Notes: a model not told the origin generated them from the sequence alone. A stretch of DNA of 6,038 bases from an uncultured Sinobacteraceae bacterium (GCA_937902995.1 CALEKY010000031.1:1-6038), one strand, 5' to 3'; counted from the first letter of the stretch, positions 1 to 5,929 are shown. Made by a program: numbers and translations.

Positions 1-431
1 AATTCGAAGAGCTCGCCAAGCAGCTCGGGTGCCAACACTGGCTCACGGATCCTCGCTTCAAGACGCCCGACTTGCGTGTGAAGCACGCGCGCGAAATGCA
101 CGATGAAGTCCAAGCTGCGATCTCGCGCGAAACCGGCGAGGCGCTCGAACGACGGCTGAGCGCTGCAGGCGTGCCTTGCGGTCTCGTTCGCAATGTCGCC
201 GAAGCGATTTCGCTGCCGGGGCTTACGGAGCGTCACCTCACTTCGCGCCTGCGCATTCCCGGATTGCCGGAGCGGGAGGACGTCGAGATCGTCAATGCGG
301 GGTTCTTGTTCGGCAGCGAGCCGCCCGAGGTAAACGAGCCGCCGCCGCAACTCGGCCAGCACACCGCAGAGGTTCTCGAATGGCTCGGATTCTCAGCGGA
401 GGAGCGTCGTGCGCTATCCGCCAACGAATGA
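1..431 (+). CDS. CoA-transferase family III (CaiB/BaiF), C-terminal part, 5' end outside window
   Basis: The reading frame is open from base 3 to a TGA at 429-431 and gives about 142 residues. They match the C-terminal part of family III CoA-transferases. Visible family signatures are a TDPRF stretch followed by arginine-rich helices, the AGVPCGLVRN segment (the usual AGVPCGPV region near the active-site domain), and the closing PPPQLGQHTAEVLEWLGF stretch, where GQHT..VL is very typical. Known members are about 400 residues and move CoA between carboxylic acids through an aspartyl-CoA thioester intermediate. The catalytic Asp lies in the missing N-terminal part, so activity cannot be judged here. 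The acid substrate cannot be told from this portion. The TTG at 72 is an internal Leu codon, not the start, because coding continues upstream of it. The enzyme is expected to be cytoplasmic. The downstream hydrolase starts 41 bases after the stop, so the two may be co-transcribed. Confidence 0.9.
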   Translation, partial: FEELAKQLGCQHWLTDPRFKTPDLRVKHAREMHDEVQAAISRETGEALERRLSAAGVPCGLVRNVAEAISLPGLTERHLTSRLRIPGLPEREDVEIVNAGFLFGSEPPEVNEPPPQLGQHTAEVLEWLGFSAEERRALSANE

Positions 432-447
432 CCGCCGCATGAGGCGG
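432..447 (+). other. Small hairpin between the CoA-transferase and hydrolase genes
   Basis: CCGCC (432-436) and GGCGG (443-447) are perfect complements with a 6-base loop, directly after the CoA-transferase stop codon. There is no T-run. A 5-bp GC stem could be a weak attenuator or an mRNA-processing site between co-transcribed genes, but such a short stem also arises by chance in GC-rich DNA. Confidence 0.2.
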
Positions 448-458
448 CAAGGACGATC

Positions 459-466
459 AGGGGGAG
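459..466 (+). promoter_or_regulatory. Shine-Dalgarno of the exported hydrolase gene
   Basis: AGGGGGAG ends 6 bases before the ATG at 473, a near-ideal spacing. It supports this start over the out-of-frame ATG at 468, which lies only 1 base from the purine run and would terminate after two codons. Confidence 0.7.
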
Positions 467-472
467 CATGTC

Positions 473-2218
473 ATGAGCAAAGCACGAGCACTATTCTGCG
501 TCATCGCGTCGCTCGTCATTTCGAGCCCGATCGCAGCGGCCGACATCACGCGCGAATCGAGCCCAGGCAAGTACAGCGGCTACTCCTCTCCTGTTTACGA
601 CGGCTATCAAATGACGTCGCAGTATGTCGCGGTCCGCGACGGCACTCGACTGGCGATCGACATCTTCCGTCCGACGCGCAACGGCCAGGTTGCGACCGAA
701 AAGCTGCCGGTGCTGTGGATGCACACGCCTTACAACCGCCGCAACTATCGCAACGGTCTGACCGCCGAGAACTATCCCGGCAAGGCGCTCGAGCTCGTGA
801 AGTACGGATACGTCGTCGCGGTTGCCGATTTCCGCGGCTTGTATGCGTCGTTCGGACGCAATGCCGGCTTCAATCGCGGCGAATGGCAGGACTGGGCACG
901 CATGGATGCCTACGACATTACGGAATGGTTGGCGAAACAGCCGTGGAGCAACGGAAAAATCGGCATGTGGGGCTGCTCGGCAACCGGCGGCAGCCAGATG
1001 CAGGCGATGACGACTGCACCGCCGAGCCTGAAAGCCGTCTTTCCGATGAGCTGCGAATGGGACGTCTATAGCTTCGTCGCAACCGGCGGCATCACGCCGC
1101 CGAAGGGCGAACCGACGCAAATCATGCGCGGCGGTTCGCGCGAAGCTCGCGACCGATTGGCGGTGCCTGTCGACGGCGACGAAGACCGTAAATTGCTTGC
1201 AGCCGCGATCGCCGAGCATCTGAACAATCTCGAGACGGCCGGCTACGTTCCTTTTCGCGACAGTATTTCGCCCGAATTCAAGAATCAGTGGTGGCTGAAG
1301 AGCAGTCCGCACACGTACGCGGAGGAGATCGCCAAGTCAGGCATTGCCGTCTATGCAGCTGCGAACTGGGACGAAGGCAATACCGGTTACGGCGTCACCT
1401 TCATCTTTGCGAACCTCAAGAATCCCAAGAAGCTGATTCTGGGACCCGCAACCCACTGCGATTGGACGACGGTCAAGAACGAGACCGGCTTCGACATCAT
1501 CGTCGAGGAGCTGCGCTTCTTCGATTACTGGCTCAAAGGCATCGACAACGGCGTGATGCGCGAGCCCGCCGTCACTTATTACACCTACAACGCACCGCCG
1601 GGACGCGAATGGCAGACCTCGTCGACTTGGCCGCTGCCCAACGAGCAACGTACGAACTTTTATCTGAGCGGCCAGACCCTGTCGCGCACCAGGAGCGCAG
1701 CCGCGGGAGCTCGCGAAGCGACGGTCGACTACACCGTCACGAACGAAAACTTCTGGAACAAAGGCATGGTCTTCATGACCGAGCCGCTCGAGAAAGATCT
1801 GCAAGTGACCGGCCACAGCGTTTTGACGTTGTGGATCTCGAGCTCTTCGAACGATGCCGACGTGATTGCGCGCCTCGACGACGTCGCGCCCGATGGCTCG
1901 CACCGTTACTACAGCGTGGAAGGACGTCTGCGCGCCTCGCTGCGGAAGACGGCCGAGCCGCCGTACAACAACCTCGGTCTGCCGTGGCATCCGTTCACAG
2001 AAGATTCAGTGCAACCGTTGAAGCCCGGCGAGCCGGTGCAAATGAGCTTCGACCTGTTCGCGACTTCGTACGTGTTCAAGGCCGGGCATCGAATTCGTCT
2101 CACCTTGAACTTCGCGGATGCCCGCGCAACGCCGAAACTGTCGCCCGCACCGACCGTGAAGGTGCACTTCGGCGGCGACATGCCTTCGGCGCTCACGCTG
2201 CCGATCATCCCGAACTGA
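473..2218 (+). CDS. Exported CocE/NonD family hydrolase (X-Pro dipeptidyl-peptidase S15-type)
   Basis: The product is 581 residues, normal for CocE/NonD hydrolases. Residues 1-23 form a Sec signal peptide: a Lys/Arg N-terminus, a hydrophobic core, and a likely cut after SPIAAA before Asp24. An alpha/beta-hydrolase (S15) domain spans about 45-345 and a C-terminal PepX_C jelly-roll about 350-578, the latter with the hallmark FKAGHRIRLTL. The inferred catalytic triad is Ser169 in GMWGCSATGG, Asp300 in ANWDEG and His328 in LGPATHCDW. Tyr87 in HTPYNRR fits the oxyanion-hole Tyr of the family. Known members hydrolyse esters (cocaine esterase), acylated beta-lactams (glutaryl-7-ACA acylase) or X-Pro peptides; the substrate here cannot be assigned. 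The nucleophile motif departs from the common GxSYxG, with Cys before Ser and Ala-Thr after it. The start is fixed by the strong Shine-Dalgarno and signal peptide. It is probably periplasmic and may be transcribed with the upstream CoA-transferase. Confidence 0.92.
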   Translation: MSKARALFCVIASLVISSPIAAADITRESSPGKYSGYSSPVYDGYQMTSQYVAVRDGTRLAIDIFRPTRNGQVATEKLPVLWMHTPYNRRNYRNGLTAENYPGKALELVKYGYVVAVADFRGLYASFGRNAGFNRGEWQDWARMDAYDITEWLAKQPWSNGKIGMWGCSATGGSQMQAMTTAPPSLKAVFPMSCEWDVYSFVATGGITPPKGEPTQIMRGGSREARDRLAVPVDGDEDRKLLAAAIAEHLNNLETAGYVPFRDSISPEFKNQWWLKSSPHTYAEEIAKSGIAVYAAANWDEGNTGYGVTFIFANLKNPKKLILGPATHCDWTTVKNETGFDIIVEELRFFDYWLKGIDNGVMREPAVTYYTYNAPPGREWQTSSTWPLPNEQRTNFYLSGQTLSRTRSAAAGAREATVDYTVTNENFWNKGMVFMTEPLEKDLQVTGHSVLTLWISSSSNDADVIARLDDVAPDGSHRYYSVEGRLRASLRKTAEPPYNNLGLPWHPFTEDSVQPLKPGEPVQMSFDLFATSYVFKAGHRIRLTLNFADARATPKLSPAPTVKVHFGGDMPSALTLPIIPN

Positions 2219-2224
2219 ACCTGC

Positions 2225-2253
2225 ATGCGGCGGAGGTCCACCTCCGCCCGCAT
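2225..2253 (+). terminator. Hairpin terminator after the CocE-type hydrolase gene
   Basis: Starting 6 bases past the hydrolase stop, ATGCGG plus CGGAGGT (2225-2237) pairs with ACCTCCG (2240-2246) and CCGCAT (2248-2253). This is a 13-bp stem with one bulged C at 2247 and a tiny loop. No T-run follows, so it would act as a GC-rich stem-only terminator or a 3' mRNA-stabilising structure. Placement and stem length make it unlikely to be chance. Confidence 0.6.
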
Positions 2254-2419
2254 TCGCCCGCTCGCAAGTGGGTGCGATCTTGTCCTTAGCGCCGAAGCGA
2301 GAAAAAACTCTCGCTCACGCTTGACTGCCTGTGAAGCACTTCGCGTTTTGTCGCGCGCACGATGATTTTTCGGGATCGGCTCCACGACCCGAGCCCTACG
2401 AATCGGCACAATCGCCGGC

Positions 2420-3538
2420 ATGGCGTTTGGCTCCAGCAACACCGACGACTTCACAGCGCTGGAAACCCAGCGCATGCGCGCGCGCATGGAGGAATACATT
2501 CGCGTTTCGCGTCAGGGAATGCTCTTGGCCGTCGCCATGCACGGCATCTTCGGGATCTTCGCCCTGGCAATCGGCGCGCCCCTGCTGATGTATCTGCAAA
2601 TCGTCAGCGTCGTCGTCTATGCGGTGACTTACTGCCTCTCCTTCCATGGATACCGGCGTCTGATTCGCGGACTGACGGTCCTCGATCTGCTCGGACATTC
2701 GACGCTCGCAAGCTGGATCATCGGCGTCGAAAGCGGCTTCCAATACTATTCGTGGATTCTGTTACCGCTCGTGTTCACGAGCGCGGAATTGACCGAGCGC
2801 AGTCGTTTGCGCCGCGCCTTGGTCCTGTGCGCGATCTACGTGATCAACGGTTGGTGGCTCTCGCGCGTCACGCCGCTCGTCCAAGTCGATCCGGCCGCAC
2901 TGGAAGCGCTGCGCAGCTTCAACCTGATCTGCTATTTCACCGCGACCACCATGTCGGCTCTCGCGTTCACGCGTGCGACCACGGACGCCGAAGCGAAGCT
3001 ACGCGAAGCAGCCGACACGGACGGATTGACCGGGCTGCTCAACCGCCGCCGCATGTCGGATCGCATGCAGGGCCTCTGGCAGCATGCCCGGCGTGCGCAG
3101 CGCCGGATCACCGTATTGCTGCTCGACATCGATCACTTCAAATCGATCAACGACCGGTTCGGTCACGCATGCGGCGACGAGGTGATCGTGCGGGTCGGCG
3201 ATGTGCTCAAGCGCGTCGTGCGGCAGGAGGATCTCGTTGCCCGCTGGGGCGGCGAGGAATTCATGATCCTGCTGCCGGATACGCCGCTCGAGCAAGCGCG
3301 GGAAATTGCCGAGCGCATCCGCATCGAGATCGGCAGGATCGCATTTTCGTTCGATCCGAGTCTGCGAGTGACGGCGACTTCGGGCTTGGCCGCCTGGCGT
3401 GAGGGCGAGAACCTCGAAGCCACGATCCATCGCGCCGATCTCATGCTCCTGGCAGGAAAACGCCGCGGCAAGAATTGCATTGTCGTCGAGGGAGACGCTT
3501 TGCCCGGTCCCGAGCCTGCGCATCAGCTTGCGAGCTGA
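2420..3538 (+). CDS. Membrane-anchored GGDEF diguanylate cyclase
   Basis: The product is 372 residues. The N-terminal half has six likely transmembrane helices at about 33-55, 57-77, 84-103, 107-121, 131-149 and 167-184, with an amphipathic linker (about 185-198) leading to a GGDEF domain from 199. The domain opens with TDGLTGLLNRR. It has Asp236 in LLLDIDHFKSIND for metal binding and an intact active-site loop GGEEF at 277-281. It also has an inhibitory I-site RQED (268-271) exactly five residues before the loop. It should therefore make c-di-GMP from two GTP and be product-inhibited, with the catalytic domain in the cytoplasm. The usual LYxAK near the end reads LMLLAGK. I do not recognise the membrane region as a named sensor (MASE, CHASE or 7TMR); it probably senses a membrane or small-molecule cue. 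The ATG at 2420 has no strong Shine-Dalgarno. The gene stands alone between two hairpins. Confidence 0.93.
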   Translation: MAFGSSNTDDFTALETQRMRARMEEYIRVSRQGMLLAVAMHGIFGIFALAIGAPLLMYLQIVSVVVYAVTYCLSFHGYRRLIRGLTVLDLLGHSTLASWIIGVESGFQYYSWILLPLVFTSAELTERSRLRRALVLCAIYVINGWWLSRVTPLVQVDPAALEALRSFNLICYFTATTMSALAFTRATTDAEAKLREAADTDGLTGLLNRRRMSDRMQGLWQHARRAQRRITVLLLDIDHFKSINDRFGHACGDEVIVRVGDVLKRVVRQEDLVARWGGEEFMILLPDTPLEQAREIAERIRIEIGRIAFSFDPSLRVTATSGLAAWREGENLEATIHRADLMLLAGKRRGKNCIVVEGDALPGPEPAHQLAS

Positions 3539-3560
3539 CGGGCCGGCCGAAGCCGGCCCG
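3539..3560. terminator. Hairpin terminator shared by the cyclase gene and the minus-strand remnant
   Basis: CGGGCCGGC (3539-3547) and GCCGGCCCG (3552-3560) are perfect 9-bp complements around a CGAA tetraloop. They begin on the base after the cyclase stop codon. The remnant on the other strand ends at 3581, so a single symmetric stem could terminate both. There is no T-run on either side, so release would depend on the stem or on Rho. Confidence 0.65.
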
Positions 3561-3580
3561 CCGTTCGACGCGCTCGCGCT

Positions 3581-3829
3581 TCAGCGGCGTGCGCGCTGAT
3601 ACGCAGCCGCCTGCGACTTCACCAAGTTGACGATATCGCCCATGTGGAGCGGTACATCCAGATTGTGCAGGCCCCACGCTTGGCTCGGTCCATTTGCCGT
3701 CATCACATCGCCGTAGATATCGTCGGCACGCGGATCGTTTGGATTCGCGTTGATCGTCACTTCGAGATAAACGCGATTGTTCTTGTCCACGCACTCGGTC
3801 GTCACCAGGCCCGGCGTCTTGGCGAAAGG
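3581..3829 (-). pseudogene. C-terminal remnant of a truncated gene, possibly an alpha/beta-hydrolase-like protein
   Basis: On the minus strand, protein-like sequence runs from a TAG (3832-3830) to a TGA at 3581-3583. The first possible start is a GTG at 3805, which would give 74 residues. However, plausible coding sequence (PFAKTPGLVTTECVDK) continues upstream of that GTG to the TAG, with no start codon and no Shine-Dalgarno. The piece reads like the end of a larger enzyme: a CVDKNNRVYLEVTIN beta-strand region, an NPNDPRADDIYGD loop, AWGLHNLDVPLHMGDIVNLV, and an amphipathic tail ending QRARR. From memory the WGLH..D..L..GD.V.LV pattern resembles the C-termini of some proteobacterial exported alpha/beta-hydrolases, but I cannot name the family. 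A 7-base repeat cluster begins about 12 bases upstream of the break. It is probably a decayed gene; a short real gene starting at the GTG is the alternative. Confidence 0.5.
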
Positions 3830-3843
3830 CTAATGGCCGCGTC

Positions 3844-3864
3844 GAGAATCGAGAATTGACAAGG
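3844..3864. repeat. Heptad repeat cluster A
   Basis: Two successive 7-base units, GAGAATC (3844-3850) and GAGAATT (3851-3857), are followed by a related GACAAGG. The first two units recur identically at 4586-4599, so this is a short member of a dispersed intergenic repeat family. It sits between the truncated minus-strand gene and the DUF2959 gene. Confidence 0.6.
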
Positions 3865-3936
3865 CTCCGCTAGCGCGCGAGAGCCCCGAGCCCACTTCAC
3901 CGGGAACCACGACTCAGCAACGTGCCTTTAGCACGC

Positions 3937-4587
3937 ATGCGAATCCTAGCGTCCGCCCTCGCCTGTACGATCCTGCTCGGTCCGCTCGGCGGTTGCCAGA
4001 GCATGATGTATCGCGCGCTCGAAACCGTCGGCATCGAAAAGCGCGACCTTCTCGCCCGGCGCGTCTCGCAAGCAAGAGACTCGCAAGCCGAAGCGAAGGA
4101 ACAGTTCGCATCGGCGCTCGATCAGTTTCGCGCGCTGGTGAATGTCGAGGGCGGAGACCTCGAGCGCATCTACGACCGGCTCAACGGCGAATACGAGGAT
4201 GCGCAAAGCCGCGCCAAGGAAGTCAGCGATCGGATTGCTGCCGTGGAGACCGTGGCGGGCGATTTGTTTGCCGAGTGGGAGGACGAGCTCGACCGTTATT
4301 CCGATCCGAATCTGCGCCGCGACAGCCAACGCCTCTTGAGCGACACGCGAAAGCGTTATTCGACGCTCATCGCTTCGATGAGGCGTGCCGAGCGCTCGAT
4401 GGCTCCCGTGCTCGAAATGTTCGAGGATCGCGTGCTCGCCTTGAAGCACAACCTCAATGCGCGCGCCATCGGACAGCTCAAAGGCGAGCTCAGGCAGATC
4501 GAACAAAAGACGTCGACGTTGATGCGCGACATGGAACGCGCGATCTCCGAGGCGGATGCATTCATCGAACGCATCCGCCTCAATTGA
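3937..4587 (+). CDS. DUF2959 family outer-membrane lipoprotein
   Basis: The product is 216 residues from the ATG at 3937. Residues 1-19 are a lipoprotein signal peptide with lipobox LGGC, making Cys20 the lipidated residue. Position +2 is Gln rather than Asp, which in Gram-negatives favours Lol transport to the outer membrane. The rest fits the DUF2959 family: KRDLLARRVSQARDSQ (35-50), EAKEQFASALDQF (52-64), GGDLERIYDRLNGEYED (72-88), a middle WEDELDRYSDPNLRRDS (114-130), and LKHNLNARAIGQLKGEL (169-185). It is almost all helical and charged, probably a coiled-coil bundle facing the periplasm. Its function is not known. A GTG at 3922 in frame would add five residues (Cys25) and cannot be excluded, since neither start has a clear Shine-Dalgarno. 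The TGA stop overlaps the first unit of heptad cluster B. It converges with the trehalose phosphatase gene 43 bases away. Confidence 0.9.
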   Translation: MRILASALACTILLGPLGGCQSMMYRALETVGIEKRDLLARRVSQARDSQAEAKEQFASALDQFRALVNVEGGDLERIYDRLNGEYEDAQSRAKEVSDRIAAVETVAGDLFAEWEDELDRYSDPNLRRDSQRLLSDTRKRYSTLIASMRRAERSMAPVLEMFEDRVLALKHNLNARAIGQLKGELRQIEQKTSTLMRDMERAISEADAFIERIRLN

Positions 4588-4666
4588 GAATCGAGAATTG
4601 GGAGTTGACAGTTGACAGCGTGACGCGCGCTCAACTGTCGCCTGTCGCCTCTCGCGTGTCGCCAAC
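4586..4666. repeat. Heptad repeat array B, spanning the ends of two convergent genes
   Basis: From 4586 the sequence falls into 7-base units in one register: GAGAATC (4586), GAGAATT (4593), GGGAGTT (4600), GACAGTT (4607), GACAGCG (4614) and TGACGCG (4621). After a 4-base junction the register resumes with CAACTGT (4632), CGCCTGT (4639), CGCCTCT (4646), CGCGTGT (4653) and CGCCAAC (4660). Read on the other strand, this second block consists of ACAGGCG- and ACAGTTG-type units related to the first. The array is thus two head-to-head blocks. It includes the stop codons of both flanking genes. Confidence 0.75.
4607..4639. terminator. Inverted repeat within heptad array B, possible bidirectional terminator
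   Basis: GACAGTTGA (4607-4615) and TCAACTGTC (4631-4639) are perfect 9-bp complements around a 15-base GC-rich loop. They sit between two convergent genes and the right arm includes the phosphatase stop codon. In this position the structure could stop transcription from both sides. There is no T-run, and the loop is longer than in a classic terminator. Confidence 0.45.
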
Positions 4667-5422
4667 CGAGAGGTTCTCCAGCCATGTCCAGACGTCGCGA
4701 ACCGTCGGAATACGACGCTGTGCAAGCGTCGACGGTGAGTCGCCGACCTTGATCGATATCCCGCCGAGCTCGTTCACGACGGCAAAGCCGTCTTCATCGG
4801 TGAGATCGTCGCCGATGAACAACGGCGTGCGTCCGGCAAAGGGCGGCAATTGCATGAATGCAAGAATCGATGTGCCCTTGGTAAATCCGGTCGGACGAAT
4901 CTCCACGACGCACTTGCCCGACTGCAAGGTAAAGCGCGGACTCAACTGCCGGCAAAGCGCGCGCATCAGCGCGAGCGCATCGCCGGCGAGCTCGGGCGCC
5001 CTGCGAAAATGCAATGCGACGCCGTAACCCTTGTCTTCGACGACCACGCCCGGATGACGCGCGGCGAACAAGCCCAATTCCTGCCTGACAGGGACGAGCA
5101 GTTCAGGAGAAACCTCGGGGAGAACGATCGAGCCGTCGGGATTGCGCCGCTCGCAGCCGTGGACGCCGGCTGCGCACAAAGTGAGCGGCGCAAACAAGCG
5201 ATCCAAGTCGGCGATCGTGCGCCCGCTCACCAGCGCGATCGCACCTTGCAGGCGCAAGGACGCTTCCGACAAGAGTTTCTTGAGATCCGGCGGCACCCGG
5301 ACGCTCTCGGGAGTCTCGGCAATTTCGAGCAGCGTACCGTCGACGTCGAGAAACAGCGCCCAGTCACCCGCCGCCCGAGTGGCGGTTACTGATGACATTA
5401 CGTCCAAACTTACTGCGCTCAC
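4631..5422 (-). CDS. otsB: Trehalose-6-phosphate phosphatase
   Basis: The product is 263 residues, the normal size for bacterial OtsB, a cytoplasmic HAD-superfamily enzyme that turns trehalose-6-phosphate into trehalose. Motif I is DVDGT at 26-30, with Asp26 as nucleophile and Asp28 as acid/base. Motif II is Ser66 in LVSGRT, motif III is Lys182 in PTGFTKG, and motif IV is GDDLTDED at 204-211 with metal-binding Asp205 and Asp206. The cap region has the family AGVHG (85-89), VEDKGYGVALHFR (128-140) and SGKCVVEIRP (168-177). All catalytic residues are present. The longest start is GTG at 5422; an in-frame ATG at 5398, with GGA seven bases upstream, is an equally good start and keeps the whole domain. 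No trehalose-6-phosphate synthase (otsA) is seen; it may lie elsewhere. The last residues (GDTREATGDS) are encoded by heptad array B and lie past the conserved fold, an odd and probably late-acquired tail. Confidence 0.95.
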   Translation of the reverse strand: MSAVSLDVMSSVTATRAAGDWALFLDVDGTLLEIAETPESVRVPPDLKKLLSEASLRLQGAIALVSGRTIADLDRLFAPLTLCAAGVHGCERRNPDGSIVLPEVSPELLVPVRQELGLFAARHPGVVVEDKGYGVALHFRRAPELAGDALALMRALCRQLSPRFTLQSGKCVVEIRPTGFTKGTSILAFMQLPPFAGRTPLFIGDDLTDEDGFAVVNELGGISIKVGDSPSTLAQRRIPTVRDVWTWLENLSVGDTREATGDS

Positions 5423-5496
5423 CGAAGATGCTCAACCCCAAGTACATTCATTCGCTCTTCAGGTTCGCACGGTCCGTTGCCGACGAGCCGGCCATT

Positions 5497-5560
5497 GAGA
5501 ATCGGAATCGCCGAGTTGCAGAAGCCCCGAATGAAGATCGGGACTCGTGACTCGCGCCGC
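5497..5560. repeat. Degenerate heptad cluster C
   Basis: GAGAATC (5497-5503) is followed by a second GAATC after a 6-base step. Further on, GGGACTC (5540-5546) and GTGACTC (5547-5553) form a clear tandem pair. The middle (5511-5539) keeps only traces of the 7-base period. It is the most decayed of the four clusters, located upstream of the phosphatase start. Confidence 0.45.
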
Positions 5561-5679
5561 GGGAAGCTCGAAGCGAGCCTCGCATGACGTCAACTCCACG
5601 TGAGTGGGGAGTGGCACCGCAAATCGTCGTCTGGCGATTGTTGGAGCGCGTTACATCTAAAGCGTTGCATTATCTGTCT

Positions 5680-5699
5680 ACTGTTGTCTTCACAACAGT
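5680..5699. promoter_or_regulatory. Perfect 8-bp hairpin with CTTC loop
   Basis: ACTGTTGT (5680-5687) and ACAACAGT (5692-5699) are exact complements around CTTC, overlapping the 10-bp palindrome GTTGCGCAAC at 5698-5707. Lying about 230 bases ahead of the exported-protein start, it could be a dyad operator or a leader structure. No regulator is suggested by the neighbours, and no T-run follows to make it a terminator. Confidence 0.35.
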
Positions 5700-5725
5700 T
5701 GCGCAACGAAACCACCTCCACGCGC

Positions 5726-5760
5726 CACTCACGAATCACGAATCACGGATCACGAGCACG
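5726..5760. repeat. Heptad cluster D (GAATCAC type)
   Basis: Five consecutive 7-base units are visible: CACTCAC (5726), GAATCAC (5733), GAATCAC (5740), GGATCAC (5747) and GAGCACG (5754). The middle three are identical or differ by one base. This is the cleanest direct array in the window and lies in the leader of the exported-protein gene. Confidence 0.75.
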
Positions 5761-5917
5761 AACTGCATACAGTGCCATCGAATTTCCTTCGCGAACGCCG
5801 CGATTGTTTTTCGCCTCGCGCGTAGTTGTGCTTCGACTATCTGCCGTCCTTAGTACTTTGTACCCTCCCTGCAACGTTGGCGCGCCGCCTTTGGTTGCGC
5901 GTCATCACATCACTTGC

Positions 5918-5923
5918 AGGAGG
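5918..5923 (+). promoter_or_regulatory. Consensus Shine-Dalgarno AGGAGG
   Basis: A full AGGAGG sits 6 bases before the ATG at 5930, the strongest ribosome-binding site in the window. It fixes this start and suggests that the truncated downstream gene is well translated. Confidence 0.85.
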
Positions 5924-5929
5924 TTTGCC

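Larger units (their letters stand above)
5423..5929. other. 507-base non-coding stretch between divergent genes
   Basis: The phosphatase (minus) and the next exported-protein gene (plus) diverge from this stretch, so it must hold both promoters, though I see no -35/-10 pair I would defend. It contains two heptad clusters (5497-5560 and 5726-5760), a hairpin at 5680-5699, a 10-bp palindrome GTTGCGCAAC (5698-5707) and a 5-bp stem GCTCG/CGAGC (5566-5578). Open frames here contain repeat-derived peptide such as TNHESRIT and show no family resemblance. No tRNA or small-RNA gene is recognisable. Confidence 0.7.

Noticed and set aside
1..5. The window opens with AATTC, like a cut EcoRI end of a clone
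   Set aside because: Uncut GAATTC sites occur inside the window (for example near 1274, 2091 and 3259), and the first gene reads through with no vector sequence.
468..476. A two-codon mini-frame ATG TCA TGA overlapping the hydrolase start
   Set aside because: Its ATG is only one base from the Shine-Dalgarno, too close for initiation; most likely coincidence.
491..1312. Long minus-strand open frame across the hydrolase gene
   Set aside because: It is Arg/Ala-rich, antisense to a clear enzyme with conserved motifs, and has no family resemblance: a GC-rich shadow frame.
2321..2350. TTGACT as a -35 box for the cyclase gene
   Set aside because: Nothing like a -10 (TATAAT) lies 15-19 bases downstream; the candidate hexamers read CGTTTT or similar.
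5585..5592. Palindrome TGACGTCA as a regulator site
   Set aside because: About two dozen 8-bp palindromes are expected by chance in 6 kb, and there is no second copy or spacing pattern.
5726..5760. Heptad clusters as a CRISPR or iteron array
   Set aside because: Units are 7 bases with no unique spacers, so not CRISPR; there is no replication initiator gene or AT-rich region, so iterons are not supported.
5584..5853. An 89-codon open frame on the plus strand in the last intergenic stretch
   Set aside because: Its middle (TNHESRIT) is translated heptad repeat, it lacks a Shine-Dalgarno, and it has no family resemblance; it is open by chance.
5826..5856. TTGTGC followed by TAGTAC as a promoter for the exported protein
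   Set aside because: The spacer is 19 bases and both hexamers are weak matches; not better than chance.
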